Below are positions 20,346 through 35,689 of a stretch of DNA of 64,000 bases, piece by piece. The position numbers and the translations under genes were made by a program. The notes beneath the pieces are model-generated. The model searched no databases, was not told the DNA's origin, and saw nothing but the letters and a program-made list of their open reading frames with translations. The stretch's first letter is position 1. Each line of letters starts with the position of its first letter. Source of the DNA: Neocallimastix lanati (nom. inval.). Its lineage: Eukaryota > Neocallimastigomycota > Neocallimastigomycetes > Neocallimastigales > Neocallimastigaceae. The stretch spans positions 202,501 to 266,500 of the forward strand of contig JACVTC010000056.1 in NCBI GenBank assembly GCA_016946835.1, read 5' to 3'.

Positions 20346-21884
20346 TTTGTTTTCTTATTTCTATATGTAACGTTTATAATTCCCAAATTTTAATTTATAT
20401 AATTTATATTTATTAGAATTAATTCAAATAAATCAATTTTAAATTTTTACATATTATATTAATATATTATAATATTAATAAATATAGAAACATTATTTAA
20501 CTTTCTTTATATTAATCATATATAAAGTATTGACTTTTATTTACATTTACTAAAATAAATATTTTTATTTACTGTATAATTTTATTTATATTTGAATATG
20601 CCCTATATATATAAGTTTATAATAATATATAAAAATAAAATTTTAATATATTTATATTGAAATTAATTGAAATTAAATGTGGAAAAAAATCTAAATTTTT
20701 ATTTTGTTTTTTTTTTTTTGAACTTTTATATCATTTTATATTAAAAATAAATTAGCTATACATTAAATAGTACAAAATGTAATATATTCCAATATAAATT
20801 AATAGAATTCTATAACGGAATTATATAATATATTTAAATAAAATAAATTAAAAAGAGTAATAAAATAGATAAAAAATATGGAAAAAATAAAAATTCTGGA
20901 ATAGATTATGACTAAGATATTAATCTTAAAAATTAATAATAATAAAAAATTAAAATTATATATAAATAAATATGAATATGAACAAAATAATTAATGAAAT
21001 AATTTTATAGAAAAGTAAAAAATTGAAAATTTTTATTAAAAATATTAGTAAATATTAAAAAATAATAATCATAAATAAATTTTTTTTTTTTTATTTTTAT
21101 ATATAAATTATATACAATATAAAATATTGTAACAATATAGATAGTTAATAAAATATTTATAAAATGTTTATAAAATATTTATAAAATGTTCATTAATGTT
21201 TATAAAATGTTCATAAAATCTTTATAAAAAAATTGTTTAAATATTTATAAAATGTTTGTAAAATGTATGTAAATTGTTGTTAAATTTATTTATTAGAAAT
21301 AGATAAAAATAAATAAATTATTAAATAAATATTAAAAATGCGGCATCACATTAATAATAATAATTATAATAATAATAATTATATTTTGCTTTTATTATTT
21401 ATTTTTTAAATATAGAATTTTTTAAAAATGGACCGTTAAAATTAACTTTTTTTTTATTTTTATTAAAATTTATAGTAATATTTATTTATTTATTTATATT
21501 TATTTTCATTTATTTTCATTTATTTATTTATTTATTTTCATTATTTAATTTAAAAATAAAAAAAAATAGAAAAAAATAGAAAATTAAAATCCATAAAAAA
21601 AAATTAAAAATTATAAAATAATTATACCGCAAAAATAGAAATAAATATAAAATATAAAATATTTATATAATTATATAATAATTAATGAAATAAATATAAA
21701 ATATAAATAAGTATATAATAAATATATACTAATTAATGAAACAAATATAAAATATAAAATATAATAAATAAATATAAATAAAATAAAAATAAAAATAAAA
21801 ATAATAAATTATCCATGAATTAAAATAAAAAATGCATGTTGTTTAAATATAATTAGTTAACTATTTAATTAATTATATAATAAA

Positions 21885-22025
21885 TATAAATATATAATAA
21901 ATATAAATATATAGTAAATATAAATATATAGTAAATATAAATATATAGTAAATATAAATATATAGTAAATATAAATATATAGTAAATATAAATATATAGT
22001 AAATATAAATATATAGTAAATATAA
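21885..22025. repeat. 17-base minisatellite
   Basis: The unit TATAGTAAATATAAATA is repeated about eight times with almost no variation. Confidence 0.85.
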
Positions 22026-24649
22026 TAAATATATAATATATATTAGAAAGAAATGAGAATAAAAAATTTAAAAAATTAAATATTATGGTTTAAAAAAGAA
22101 AAGATAATCCACTTTAAATTTTTATATTAAAAATAAATGAATAAAATATATATAATGTATATATTGACATAATATATTAGAAATTGATTTAAATTTAAAT
22201 AATATATATTGTATTATAATGTATATATTTTTACTTTTACTTATATTTTAACTTTATTTTATTTTATTTATTTAATTTATACTTTTTATTTTTATCTAAA
22301 AAATTTTTATTTTTTTTTTTAACCAAAAAATTAAACTTTAAAATTTTAATAAAAATATAAAATTTTTTTTTCCATTGTTTTTTTTTATTTTTATTTTTAT
22401 TTTTACAATATTTAATTTTTTTTTCCATTGTTTTTTTTTTTTTATTTTTTATCCATCCATCCACTCATCCATCTGAATACAATGAAATGAAAAAATAAAA
22501 AAAAAAAATAAAAATAAATATAATAAAAAAAGGAGTTTAATGGTAAAAAAAAAAAAATAAAATAAATTACTAATCTCATATCCACTTTTTTATCACTTTT
22601 GGATAATTTAAATAAATATAAATAAATATATAATTATAATTATATTTATATTTATATAATTATTTATTTTTATTTATTTTTATACATATTTATATATTGT
22701 TAATAAATTACCCTTTTTCGTTTTTTTTTTTTTTTTTTTTTTAATTTATCAAAAAAAAATGTTAAAAACTATTAAAAAAATTATATTTTAAAATTAATAA
22801 TAAAAATATAGAAATAGAAGTTTATTTATTTTTACCCATATTGAATAGACCGTAACTAACTATAGATTAACATATTTTATCATTTCTCTTTAAAAAAGAA
22901 AAAAAAATTAATATTAAAATAAAAATAAAAATAAAATAATATATATATGAATTTGTGAATAGATTATTAATATAAAATTAATATAAAATGCATAAAATGA
23001 AATTTATACACTTTTAATAATACTTTATAGAATAAAGAGAGCAAAAATATATATATGTATAAATTATAAAAAATTGTTTTTTCTTTATTCGTACCGATAT
23101 AAAACTTTCAAATAATATAATAATAATAAATAGAACTATACATTTTTATTTATTTTTACCATTATTCTAATCTATTATAAATAATTATAATAAATATATT
23201 AAAATAATTATAATAAATTAGAATTAATGAATACGAATTTGGAATATGAATGTTGAAAATGACTAATAAAGAAAAGAAAAAATAAATAAAAAATAAACGG
23301 TACATTCAAACTTTCTATTATTGTTATTATTTTTTTTTTTTATTTTTATTTTTAATTAAATTTATTTATTCTTTTAATAAATATATATATATATATTTAT
23401 ATATAATTTTATATATATAATTTTATATTCAAATTTTTATTCTATTTAATGAATTTGAGATTAAAAAAAAAATAAACAATAAAAGATTTTTTTTTTCATT
23501 TTAAATAATATTCCATTTTAATTAAAAAAAATTACCATATATAGTATGATAGTCTCACTATAATGTTAATTAAATTTTTTTAATAATAAAAAATAAATTA
23601 ATAAAAATAAGTAGATGAATAAAAAATAAAAAATAAATGAATAATTTTAATAAAAAAATAAAAATAAAAATAAAAATAAAAATAAAAATATATATATAAA
23701 TAAAATAATATAAAATAAAATAAGTATAAATAAAATAATAAAATAAAAAGTATAAATACAATAATATAAAATAAAAATAATAAATATAATATAATATAAT
23801 AGAACATAATTATTATTTCTATAATTATTATTCTGTTATATAAATTGATGATATGTTAATTTCATTGATTTTTTATATTTTTTTTTTCTTAAATTTTAAA
23901 ATTTATTTTTTTAAATTTTTATTTTCTTTTTCAAATTTCATTTTTATATTTTTAGTTTGATATAAAAAAAAAATTAAAAAAATTAAAAAAAAAAAAAAAC
24001 TATAAAAAAAAGTTGATGTTTCCTCACCTTATTTGGTAATAAAACGTAGCATAACCATTTCGTGTAACTTTTAGGAAAATAAATTTTTTTTTCTCATCTT
24101 TTTAATTTTTAATTTTTTTAATTTTTAATTTTTTATTTTTTATTTTTTTTTATTTATTTTTTTAGTTAAATTCCCATTTGTATTTAATAAAATTAATATA
24201 TTGAATTCAATTGAATTAATTGAATAATATATAATGAAATATAATAAAAAAAAAAAAAAAGATTTCTTTCTCTCTTTTTATTTATCTTCAATTTAAATTA
24301 ATAATAATAAAAATAAGAATAAATTATTTTTATTATTTATTTCTATTTCTATTTTTTAATTTTTTATAATAAAAAATAAATATATTAATATTACCATAAT
24401 CGATATTATTTTATTTTTTACTATTTATTTATATGTTATCATTATCATTATTATTATACTTTTTTTCTGTATACTTTTTTTTTTTAATTTTTATATTTTT
24501 ATTTCTATTTCTCTTTAATTTTACTTTATAATTATTCTTTTATTATTGTTATTATTACTAAAAAAGGTAGGAAGGAAGGAGGGAATAATAACTATTAAAA
24601 AAAATTTTAATATTATAATAAAAAGTTTTTTTTTTTATTTTATTATAGA

Positions 24650-24850
24650 ACTCGATTATCAAAACTAGTGTAAAACACATATCAAATTCAAACCACTTAT
24701 CTCACGAGTACTATGAACTCACAGTAATGTATGCATATCAAGTAGTGAAGAGACTCGCAATTAATATGCAATGGTAATATATACATATACATGAGACCAT
24801 TAGCATCGGCATTATACATGCTTGAATCCGCATTGATGATCTTTTTTTTT
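24650..24850. other. G+C-richer island of unknown nature
   Basis: About 200 bases of complex sequence lie in the middle of the desert and end at a T10 run (24841) on the plus strand. The block GCTTGAATCC near 24821 resembles a weak RNA polymerase III B box, and ATGC/GCAT can pair around it, but I cannot fold a tRNA. On the minus strand a frame of about 48 codons is open (reading NADSSMYNADANGLMYMY), starting after an AAAAG that could be an acceptor. It may be a decayed gene exon, a mobile-element relic or a small RNA. Confidence 0.4.
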
Positions 24851-25489
24851 AATTTTCTAATTCCGTATACATATATTGTTTTTATTGTCTTTCCTATTTT
24901 TTATTGACTTACAATAAAAATAACACTACTGGTTTAAGTAAATGTCTATTTTGTTTTATATTTTATTTTATTTTAATTCATAATGAATTATTCATTTAAA
25001 TCTTCCATGGAGTGTATTTATTATTATTATTATTATTATTATTTATAATAATCATTGATATTATCATTGATATTATTATTATAATTATTGATATTATTAA
25101 TGTTATCATTCAACTGTTATTCAATTATTGTTTTTTTTTTCAATAGGTTTTATGACTATTATATTATTTAAAATAAATATAATTAATAAATAAATACATA
25201 TATATATAAATATATATAAATATATATATAATATATTATAATATATATCTAAAATATTATTTGTTATAAAATAAATTGATATTAACCTTTTATAGATAGA
25301 TGAAATTTTATAATTAAAAATGATTTTTAATTCCGTTGTTCCTAATTAAATAATATTTTATATTATATAATATATAATTTATTAATAGTAATTAATTACA
25401 ATATAAACGTTTATATTATTAATTTTATTTTATAATAAATATTATATTAAAAAGAAATTTAATTATCTTCATTATTTATTTATTTAATT

Positions 25490-26115
25490 ATTTATTATTT
25501 ATTATACACTAATTATTATTTATTTTTTATTTATTACATATTTATTATTTAATATTTTTTATATACTAACTATAAATTATTATTTATTATTTATTTATTA
25601 TTTATTATCTATTATCTTTCTAATTACCATTTATTAATTATTTATACTATTATTTATTATTTATAATTTGTAATTTATTATTTATTATTTATTATCTATT
25701 ATTTATTATTTATTATTTATTATTTTTTTCTGATGTAGAATATTATCATTGGTACTTCACAATTAATTGAATAATAAAAAGTATATAAAGTAAATATTTA
25801 ATCATTTTTATATTTTATTTTATTTTAATTATATTTTATACTAATTATTAATTATTATTTATTTAATTATAAATTATTTATTATTTAACTATTGATTATT
25901 CATTATTTTATTATTTATTATCTATTATTTATCTAATTACCATTTATTAATTATTTATACTACTATTTATTATTTATTATTTATTATTTATTATTTATTA
26001 TTTATTATTTATTATTTATTATTTATTATTATTATTTTTTTTATGTATAATAATATCATTGGTACTTCACAATTAATTGAATAATAGAAAGTATATAAAG
26101 TAAATATTTAATCTT
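25490..26115. repeat. Tandem duplication of about 310 bases
   Basis: The marker CATTGGTACTTCACAATTAA occurs at 25747 and again at 26057. CTAATTACCATTTATTAATT occurs at 25620 and 25933. Between them lie expanded TTATTTA heptamers. This is therefore one duplicated unit followed by divergence of the microsatellite part. Confidence 0.8.
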
Positions 26116-26930
26116 TTTTTATATATATAATCTTATTTTAATCATATTTAAATTTTATTTTATTTTATTTTAATTATATTTTAAATAAATCAAAGTTGCC
26201 TATTAATTAAATTAATAATATATATTTATAATTTAACGATAAATAAAATCTTTTATTAAATAATTATACTAATTATAAGAAAAATATATATATATAAAAT
26301 CAATACAATTATTCAAACCAAACAAAAAAAATGTATGCATACTATATTTCTAAATAATAACTATTAATTAATAAAAATAAATAAATTATAATAGATTTAG
26401 ATTTTTAATTTTATTCAAATAAATATAACTCTATTTATTAAACTTTTTTTATATATATAATTATTGTATCATTCTTAATACCACTCATTTTTACATTTTT
26501 AATACCACCATTATTTTTTTAATTTTTATTTTCATTTTATTTTCATTTTCATTATTTTAATTATATTAGCATAGAATTTTCTTTATATTTTGTCTATTAT
26601 TTTCTTTCGTTTCTTTAAAACTTTTTTTTTTAAATATTTTTTAAAGTTTTTAATACATATGAATTAGAAATCTATTGGTTGAGAATGATCAACCTTGTAT
26701 GGAAAAAAATTTTATTTAAATTTTTATTATTTAACTTTTTTATTATGAATTAAATTTATTAATTTTTTTTTTTTAAAGATACAAAAAATAGATTTAAATA
26801 ATGCTAAGAAAAAGTCTTTATTTAAAACTATCATTTTACCTATCAAAAGTCACTAAAAAAAAATTAATATACATATATATACATAAATGGATAATTAATT
26901 GATAATAAATCAATAATAACTATATATATA

Positions 26931-26964
<34 letters not shown>

Positions 26965-27515
26965 TTAGACACTTAATCATATGTGTCACATGGTACAATG
27001 TTAAAATTAACATAAAATTTTAATTTAGAAGAACGAATCATTTTTTTTTTTAAGAATGAGATAAAAAAAATAAAAAAAACTAAAAAATAATAAATAATAA
27101 ATAATAATAAAAGAAAAAAAAAGTCTAAAATATAATATAAATATAATGAATGATTTCTGAATTTTTTTTTTTTTTTTTTTTACTTTATATTTTTTATTTT
27201 ATATATATTTTTTTTTGTCTACTTTTTTAATTTAATTTTTGAAACAAGCCTTTTTTTTTATTATTTTACTTTTTTTTACTTTTCTATTTAAGTTAAAATA
27301 AATTAAATTAAATTAAATTATAATAAATTATTATAAAATAAAATTTAAAATTTAAAATTTAAAATATGAATTTTTAGATGGTATTTAAAAATTAAAATTG
27401 TTCAATTGAATTTGAATTTGAATTTTATTATGGTTTTATATATATATATATATATATATTTAAATAAATGAACAGAAGAAGAGAAAAAAAAAATAAAAAT
27501 AAATTATTGATTTTA

Positions 27516-27546
<31 letters not shown>

Positions 27547-28576
27547 TATTTCCTTTTTTTTTCAATTTCAATTTTAGTCAAAAAAAAATTAACATTATTG
27601 TCATAATTATTGGTATAATTATTGGTATAATTATTGGTATAATTATTAGTATTATTATTATTGGTATAATTATTACTATTATTATTACTATTATTATTAC
27701 TATTATTAGTAGTAGTAGTAGTGCTATTATTGGTATTATTATCACTATTATTTATTTATTATATATTATTATTTTCTATATTAATACAAATGAATTTTAT
27801 TTATTTAATTATTATTTTTCTCTTTTTTTTTTTTATAATTAATTAATTAATTATATTTTTTTTTAAATTTAAAAGTAACCGTTTTATTTTATCTAAATAT
27901 TTTATTATTAAAAAAATATATCAATGAAAAATGAAAAATGGCAAATGAAAATATTAATAATAACGGATATTTAAACTAAAAACAATAAAAAAAAAATAAA
28001 TAAAAAATAAATTTAATTTTTCTTTTTTCTTTTTTTTATTTTTGACTTTATTTTGTCAAAAATGAGAAAATAATAATAATAATAATAATTTTTAACTAAA
28101 AAAAATATATTTAAAAATGAAATTTATTCATTCGTTACTTTTATTTTTGTCTTTTTAGTATTTTTTTATCATAAGATAATTATTATTAATTATTTATTTA
28201 TTATTTATTTATTTATTATTTTTATTATTAGTATTATTAATTTATTTTTTATCCATTTTTTTTTAGTATTTTTCAAATCAATAGTTAATGGTTAATAGTT
28301 AATGGTTTTGTTTTTGTTTTTGTTTTTGTTTTTTCTATTATTACGGTTGATTTAGAAACATAGCCCAGTGGGAAAATTTAATTAAAATAAATAAAAAATA
28401 AATAAAAAAAGAGAGAGAAAAAGAGAGAAAAAACAAAATTAAAATTAAAATTAAAAAAAATGAAATTGAAAAAATTAAAAAAATTGTAAAAAATTAATAA
28501 ATTAATAATAATTAAAAATTATAATAAATTAACATTAATAAATCAACTTTTTTAATGAGTTCATCTTTTCTTCTTC

Positions 28577-28633
<57 letters not shown>

Positions 28634-29138
28634 ATGAAAGCATCCTTTTAAAGTAAAATGTGGGGAAAAAAGTATAAAATATATATAAGTATATATATAT
28701 AATTAAATATTTATATTTTAATAATAATAATAGTAAATAAAACTTAAAAAAAATTTTATATTTTTATGTAATTAAAATACTAAAAAGAAAGTATTGAATG
28801 GCCTGAATTAGACTTTTTCATTTCTCCATTTTTTTATTAATTATAAAATATAAAAAATATAATATAAAGTTTTTTTTTATAAATTAAATTAAATTAAAAA
28901 AATATATATAAATAATTTTTAATATTTTTTTAATTAATTTCTTTTAATTAATAAATTCTCAAACTCATTTCTTTTTTTTTTTCAATTTTTAATTTATTCT
29001 TTATTATTTAAACTTTGTATTTTTTTTTTTTTAGAGTTTTAACGTTTTAGCACTTTTAGCGGCAAGTTTTTTTTAATTTCTATTTCGATTTTGATTTTTA
29101 ATTTTGATTTTATAAATAAATAAATATACATAATTATA
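26116..29138. other. Gene desert, A/T spacer
   Basis: The stretch holds A/T homopolymers including a poly-A run of about 53 at 28581-28632, and short ATTGGTATA and ATTACT repeats at 27600-27720 that make a false isoleucine-rich frame. Small non-repetitive patches at 26960-27040 and 28340-28380 show no recognisable gene. Confidence 0.6.
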
Positions 29139-29250
29139 TATATATTTTTTTTTGATCATACCAGAATTCATTATCTTATAATAATATATATATATTTTTT
29201 TTGATCAAACTAGAATTCATTATTTTATAATGATATATATATATTTTTTT
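29139..29250. repeat. Tandem duplication of about 55-60 bases
   Basis: Two copies of TTTGATCA-x-ACYAGAATTCATTATYTTATAAT followed by a TA run and a T run occur side by side. Confidence 0.8.
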
Positions 29251-30109
29251 TATAATTTATTTTAGATATTCTAAATAGTTTTACTAAACATTTTTAACAT
29301 TATAAGCAATTAATTATTTTATATTTATTTATTTATTTTAAATTTTATTTTATAATTAATTTTTATTTATAAAATAAAAATAATTTGTATTAATATTATT
29401 AATAAAAACTAAGTTTTTTTTTTTTTTATACAAAATTTATATAAAAATTTTTCTACCATTCATCTTTTTTTTTCAAATTTAGCATAAAACGGTTATAAGT
29501 TTTTATTAACTCTGTTAAAGTTTCCTTTTTTTACTTTATTATTATTATTTTATTTTATTTTTATTTTTATTTTATAAATTTTATTTTTTTTTTTTATTTG
29601 GGTTTTATCCTATTTTATCTTAATTGAATTATTTCTTATTTCTATTTGTACTTTTATTTTATATTATTTTATATTACATAAACTTTTTTTTATAAAATTT
29701 TTTATTTAAATGGTGAAATTTCTGTTTTTTTTTTTTTTTTATGGTTGTTAAATTTTCATTGGAGTTTAAAATTACTTAATAATTAATTAATTAATGAAAT
29801 TAATATAAAAATAAAAACAATTAAGAAATAAAAATTATAAATTAAAAATTAAAAAAAAAATTCAAGTTTAAATAGATAAATAAATAAATAAAAAAATAAA
29901 ATGAAATAAAATAAATATCAAATAAAACAAATAAATAATAAAGATGATTTTAACGTTATCCATTAATTATTAATGATAATGATTCAAGTTTTCATTTGAC
30001 TTTTTTAGTAAAAAAAAAAAAAAATTATAGTGAAAACTGTTATTAACAAATAGACAATCTAGCTATAATAATTAGTTAATAATAAATAATGAAATGAATG
30101 ATGAATAAA
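29251..30109. other. Gene desert, A/T spacer
   Basis: Nothing was seen beyond homopolymers and short A/T repeats. Confidence 0.6.
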
Positions 30110-30300
30110 TAAATAAATAAATAATAAATAATAAATAATAAATAATAAATAATAAATAATAAATAATAAATAATAAATAAAAAATAATAAATAAATAATA
30201 AATAATAAATATTAAATAATAAATAATAAATAATAAATAATAAATAATAAATAATAAATATTTAAATAATAAATAATAAATATTTAAATAATAAATAGTA
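30110..30300. repeat. (AATAATA)n heptanucleotide array
   Basis: The array is built of AATAATA units with occasional A insertions. It is the reverse complement of the TTATTAT-type units at 25.5-26.0, 43.6-44.3 and 63.85-64.0 kb. Confidence 0.85.
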
Positions 30301-33230
30301 AATAATAATAATTAAATAGTAAATAAAAAGTAATTAATGGTATATATTGATAAATAACTATATAGATAAATAATAAATAATAAATAATAATATATATAGA
30401 TAATTAAATGGTTATTAATCAATAGTCAAAAATCAATAAATAAAATTTTATAATTAAAAAATTTTTTTTACTTTTATTTATTAACAATTTTTTTTTTTTT
30501 TACTTTTTATTTACAATTAGAATTATCCTTAACTATTAAAATATGAAATAATTAAAAGAAATAAATGTGATAAGATGCATATAACAAAATAATAATAAAT
30601 TATATAATTATTCAAATTTAAATAATAATAATAATAATAATAATAATAATTATTATTATTATTATTTTGTGATATGTATCTTTTAGCATTCATTTTTTTT
30701 TTTCTTTTTTAATTATTTCATTAATTAATAATAAAAATAGTAATACTAGTAATAAAAATAATAATAATAATAAAATAATAATAATAAAATAATAATAAAT
30801 GTAAGGAGAGATTTAAAAAAATAAAAAAATAATAAAATAAATTAATATTAATCATATAATCTTACATATCTATGAATATATATTTTTTTGACATCATCAT
30901 TAAAGTTAATTTTTAATTCAATGACTATTTTCAGATCTTCCTATTACCTATATTTATTATTAAATTCATTTCTTTTAATAGTTGTACACATTTAAATTTA
31001 ATTAATTTATTAATTAATTATTTCCAAAGTCATACTAAAAATAAAAAAAAAAAAAAAAGTCATGACCTAACTCCTAAATTGAGATTTTATAAAATAAAAA
31101 TTAAAAATAAAATTTAAAGAAAAAGAAAAATAATAACATAAAGATTCAACTATTTTTTTTTTTTTTTGTAACTATTTTAATTTATTATTTTAATTATTAT
31201 TTTAATTATTATTATCACTTCAATTATTATTTTAATTATTTTTATTTTTTTTAATTATAAATTTTTTAATTATTTTAAAATTATTTATTAGAATCATCTT
31301 TTTTTTTATTTATTTATTTATTATTAAATATCTTTTATATTATTTTATTTAATTTTTTAATGTTAAGAAATTTTTAAAATTTAAATTAAAATTAAATGTA
31401 ACAAATAATTAAAATGTTAAAAAAAAAAACAGCCAAAAAAAAATTTTTTTTTTTTTTTGAAAAATTAAAATATGAAATTCTCGACTATTTTTTCTTTTTC
31501 TTTTTTTTTTTTTTTTGGCTGTTTGATTTTATTTTGTTTTATTTTTGTGTTTGTGTTTTGTGTTTTTGTCGGAGGTTAATAAACAAAAAGATTACTATTT
31601 TTTTTTGACTTTGTATTTATTTTATTTTATTTTATTTTTATTATTTATTCATTTATTTGTTTATTTAATTATTTTATTATTTAATTACTTTATTATTTAA
31701 TTATTTTATTATTTAATTATTTTATTATTTATTTATTTTATTATTTATTTATTTATTTATTTTATCTATTTTATTTTATTATATATTTTATTATTTATCA
31801 ATATATTCATTATTTTTTATTTATTATTTATTATTTTATAAATAAAAGATGATATTTTATAATGGAAGAAAGAATATAGATGATAATGATGATGATGATA
31901 GATTGAAATAATATCCATAAAATTATAATAGTAATAATAAATCACATCAAATGAACAAAACAAAATAAATGAATAAATAAATAAAAAAAAGTCTATTTCA
32001 TAATAAATGTTTTATTTTTATTTTATTGAATTTTTGTGTGAAATAATTTAAAAAATATTAAATAATTAAAAAAATATGAAATAAAATAAAATTACCTCAA
32101 TAATTATATTATTAAATTAAATATAAAAATAATAAAATAAAATAAAATTACCTCAATAATTATATTATTAAATAAAAAATAATTAAAATTTTAATAACAA
32201 AATACTTTTAAATTGTTCAACATTAAATAATATATAGATGTGTATATAAATAAACCTGACACTTCTTAATTATTACTTTAATTATTCATCCTATTCATTA
32301 ATAGAATATTAAAAAAAAATTTTTTGTTCAACATTAAAAAAAAAAAAAAATTAACCAGATTTAAATTATTCCTCAATAGAATATTAAAAAAAAATTTGTT
32401 CAACATTAAAAATTATATATAAATATATATTTTTTTTGTTTGTTTTTTATTATTTTTATATTTATTTTATATTTATTTTAATTTTGTATTAATATCAATT
32501 TTATTTTTTTTTATAATTTTAATTTTTTTTGGAGTATTATATGACCTTTTCTTGTTACTAATATTTAAATAATATTATATATACAAATGATTATTATTAT
32601 TTTTTTAATTAAGGTTTTTGGTTACAATTTAAAATTTAAATTATTTAAAATTTAAATAAATTTTTTTTATTTTATTTTATTTATATTAAAAAAGATCAAT
32701 CTAGAATTAATAAAAAAAAATAAATAAAGATATTATGTAAATATTAAAAAAAATATATGTATTAATAAAATGAAATAAAAAAAATTAAACTATAATTAAA
32801 AAAATAAAATAGAATAAATTGTATATAAATCTTAAAATATATATATACTTAATAAATAATTAAAAAAAAATTAAAATTAAAATTAAAAAATAATTTATTT
32901 ATTAATGTTTTAATTATTTTTTAATTTTTAAAAAAAAAAAAAAAAAAATTAGTTCATAAAAAGTATATAAAATTTTTATTTATAAATATTTTATTGACTT
33001 ACAGTCATTTGGTTTATTTTAATTCATATATAAATTTTTTTTTTATTTTTTTTTTTATTTTTATTTCATTTATGTAATAAAAAAAAATAATAATAATATA
33101 AATTAATAAATAAAAAAGAATGTGAAGGATATTTAAATTTTAATTTAATTAAAAATTATTCTTTAATTTTATATATATATTTAAAAAAAAAAGTTCAAAA
33201 TCAAGATCTATCATAGACAAAAATAATAAT

Positions 33231-33272
<42 letters not shown>

Positions 33273-34816
33273 CAATAATTTAAATAAAAAGGTCTAATAT
33301 AAATTGGAAATGAATTAATTAAAAATATTCCCTATTTCATATATAAATCTATATCTATATTTTGTTATCATCTAGTATTATTATTATTTTATTCAGTATT
33401 ATTTTTTTTTCTTCATTTTATATTTATTCATTCATTTTGTTCATGCTATGTTAATTTTATTAGTTTTTTTTTTATTCTATTGAATATGATATATATATTT
33501 AAACTATTTTTTTATTAGTAAAATAAAAAATAATACTAAATAATAATAATATTATTATTAATACTAAATAATAATAAATTATATAAAAAAAATTTTTTTT
33601 ACTATAAAAATATGTACATTTTAATAATTATTAATCTTTTTTTTTTTTTTATATATAAATATATGAAATATATAAATATATAAAATATAGCAATATATAC
33701 TTTCTATTTTTTTTTATTAACTTTTGGGCTGTTTTTATTTCATTGGTTTTCCCTAATTAATGATTAAAAACTTTATATTTTTTAATTTTTTTTTTTTTTT
33801 TTAATTTTTTAATTTTTTAATTTTACTCATTAATTGAATTTGTGCATGCATCTTCTATTTTTTTTTTTTTTTTATTTAATTATATTTTATTTTTTATTTA
33901 TAATTTTATATGACTTTTAAGAATATAATAAAAAGAATATTATTATTCTAGTTATAATTGAATTTATTTATATAATCTTAATCTCTTTTTTTTTTATGGT
34001 TTATTAAAGAAATTTTATATCTCCTCACTTCACTATTACCATTTCAACTATATTTTTTTTAATGTACTTTATTTTAAAAACAACTATTAATAAGAAATAT
34101 TTTTTATTTTATTTTATTTTTAATTTATTAATTAGATTAAAAACATACCATATAAATTTATTAAATAATAATTAAATAAATAAATATATATATCTAAATA
34201 CTAATTAATTTTTGTTATTTTTAAAAATTTTTTAATTTTTAATAATATTAAATTAGATAAACATAAATATAAACTTTTTATTTTTAATTATTAATATATA
34301 TGGCAAATATTAAAAAAAAAAATTATTTATTGAAATGTCATACTTTTCCTATCTAATTAAAATTTTTGGTAGCCTATTCCATATTTTTATTTTTATTATT
34401 ATTATTATAATTACTACTATTTTTTTTTTAATTTTAGTAATCATATATTCTTAAAGAATTTTTTTTTTATTTTAAATTTAGTAATCATTATAAATGTTTA
34501 AAAAGCTTTTTTTTTCTTTTATTTCTTTTACTATTTTTTATTTCTATTACTATTATTTCTTTTATTGATATTCAATTCTTTTAAACAGAAATTTCTTTAG
34601 TAATCTTGTATTAGTTAATACAAATGATATTATTATAATTTATTAATAATAATACGAAATAATAACTAATAAAAATTATGTTATTATAATTTATTAATAA
34701 TAATAGGAAATAAGAAATAAGAAATAATAAGTAATAATAATAATTAATTGATAATTATAATTTTATAGTAATTTTTAATTATAACCTTTTTTGTATATAT
34801 ATAAAGATATATAAGA

Positions 34817-34847
<31 letters not shown>

Positions 34848-35689
34848 GGTTCTGTATTTTAAAGTTTATTATTATTTTTTTTTTTTCACAATCTTCTCTC
34901 TTTCATTATCTTATTTATTTCAGGGATGATGCATCTTTTTTTGTTTTTTTATTCACTTTTTGATACGTCATAAAATTAAAATGAAAAAAATTTAAAAGAT
35001 TTAAGCGATGAACGATTAATAATTAAGAAATTAATAATTTATCATTATATGAAGTAATAATATTTTATAATAATACTATTTTATAATAAAATAAAAGATT
35101 AAACTGACTTTATTTTATTTCATTTGTAATATTATATAATAATAATATTATTATTATTACTTATTAATTGATGTATATATATATATATTTTTTTTTTAAT
35201 ATTATATATCTATCTATAATAAATAAATACTTAAATTATATAATTAGTTAATTATTTATTATTTAATATTTATTATTTATTATTTATTATTTATTATTTT
35301 ATTTAAATCATAAACATCAAATTTAATTCTATAGAGAATTCTTTTTTTTTTTTTTTTTTTTTTTTTTGTGCACTATTTATTAAATTAAATATTAATCATT
35401 TATTTTCCATATTAAAAAAAAATTTTTTTTTTTATTAATAATTAGAGGTTAAAGTGGTCATAGATAATTATAAGAATAATTATATTAATATATTAATATT
35501 AAAAAAGAATTAAATCATAAAATTATTAATCATAAAATTATTAATTATTAATTAATAATATTTTTATAATCATTAATTCCTATTAAATAATTTTTATTAA
35601 TAACTATTTAATATTTTTTTTATGAAATTTTCTATTTTTCTTTTTCTTTTTATTATTATTGAATGTATTTAATGATGATGATCAAAAGA
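30301..35689. other. Gene desert, A/T spacer with small duplications
   Basis: The stretch contains a duplicated block AAAATTACCTCAATAATTAT at 32089 and 32147, a repeated GAATATTAAAAAAAAATTT near 32300-32400, and ATT microsatellites. No gene was supported. Frames at 31414-31608 are homopolymer-driven. Confidence 0.6.

Larger units (their letters stand above)
18253..24640. other. Gene desert, A/T spacer with minor repeats
   Basis: Homopolymers, ATT and ATTT microsatellites (for example 18537-18627) and two small tandem repeats listed separately were seen. No coding or RNA gene was recognised. Lysine- or Phe/Tyr-only open frames in this stretch reflect the composition. Confidence 0.65.

Noticed and set aside
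24800-24850. tRNA at the B-box-like block
   Set aside because: The T-loop consensus is broken at the invariant C, the stem is only four pairs, and no acceptor or anticodon stem can be drawn.
27468-27842. 124-codon Ile/Phe-rich frame
   Set aside because: It is made of A and T homopolymers and ATTGGTATA/ATTACT microsatellites. No protein-like composition.
28581-28632. Retroposon poly-A tail
   Set aside because: No target-site duplication or retroelement sequence precedes it. Comparable pure A and T runs are everywhere in the spacer.
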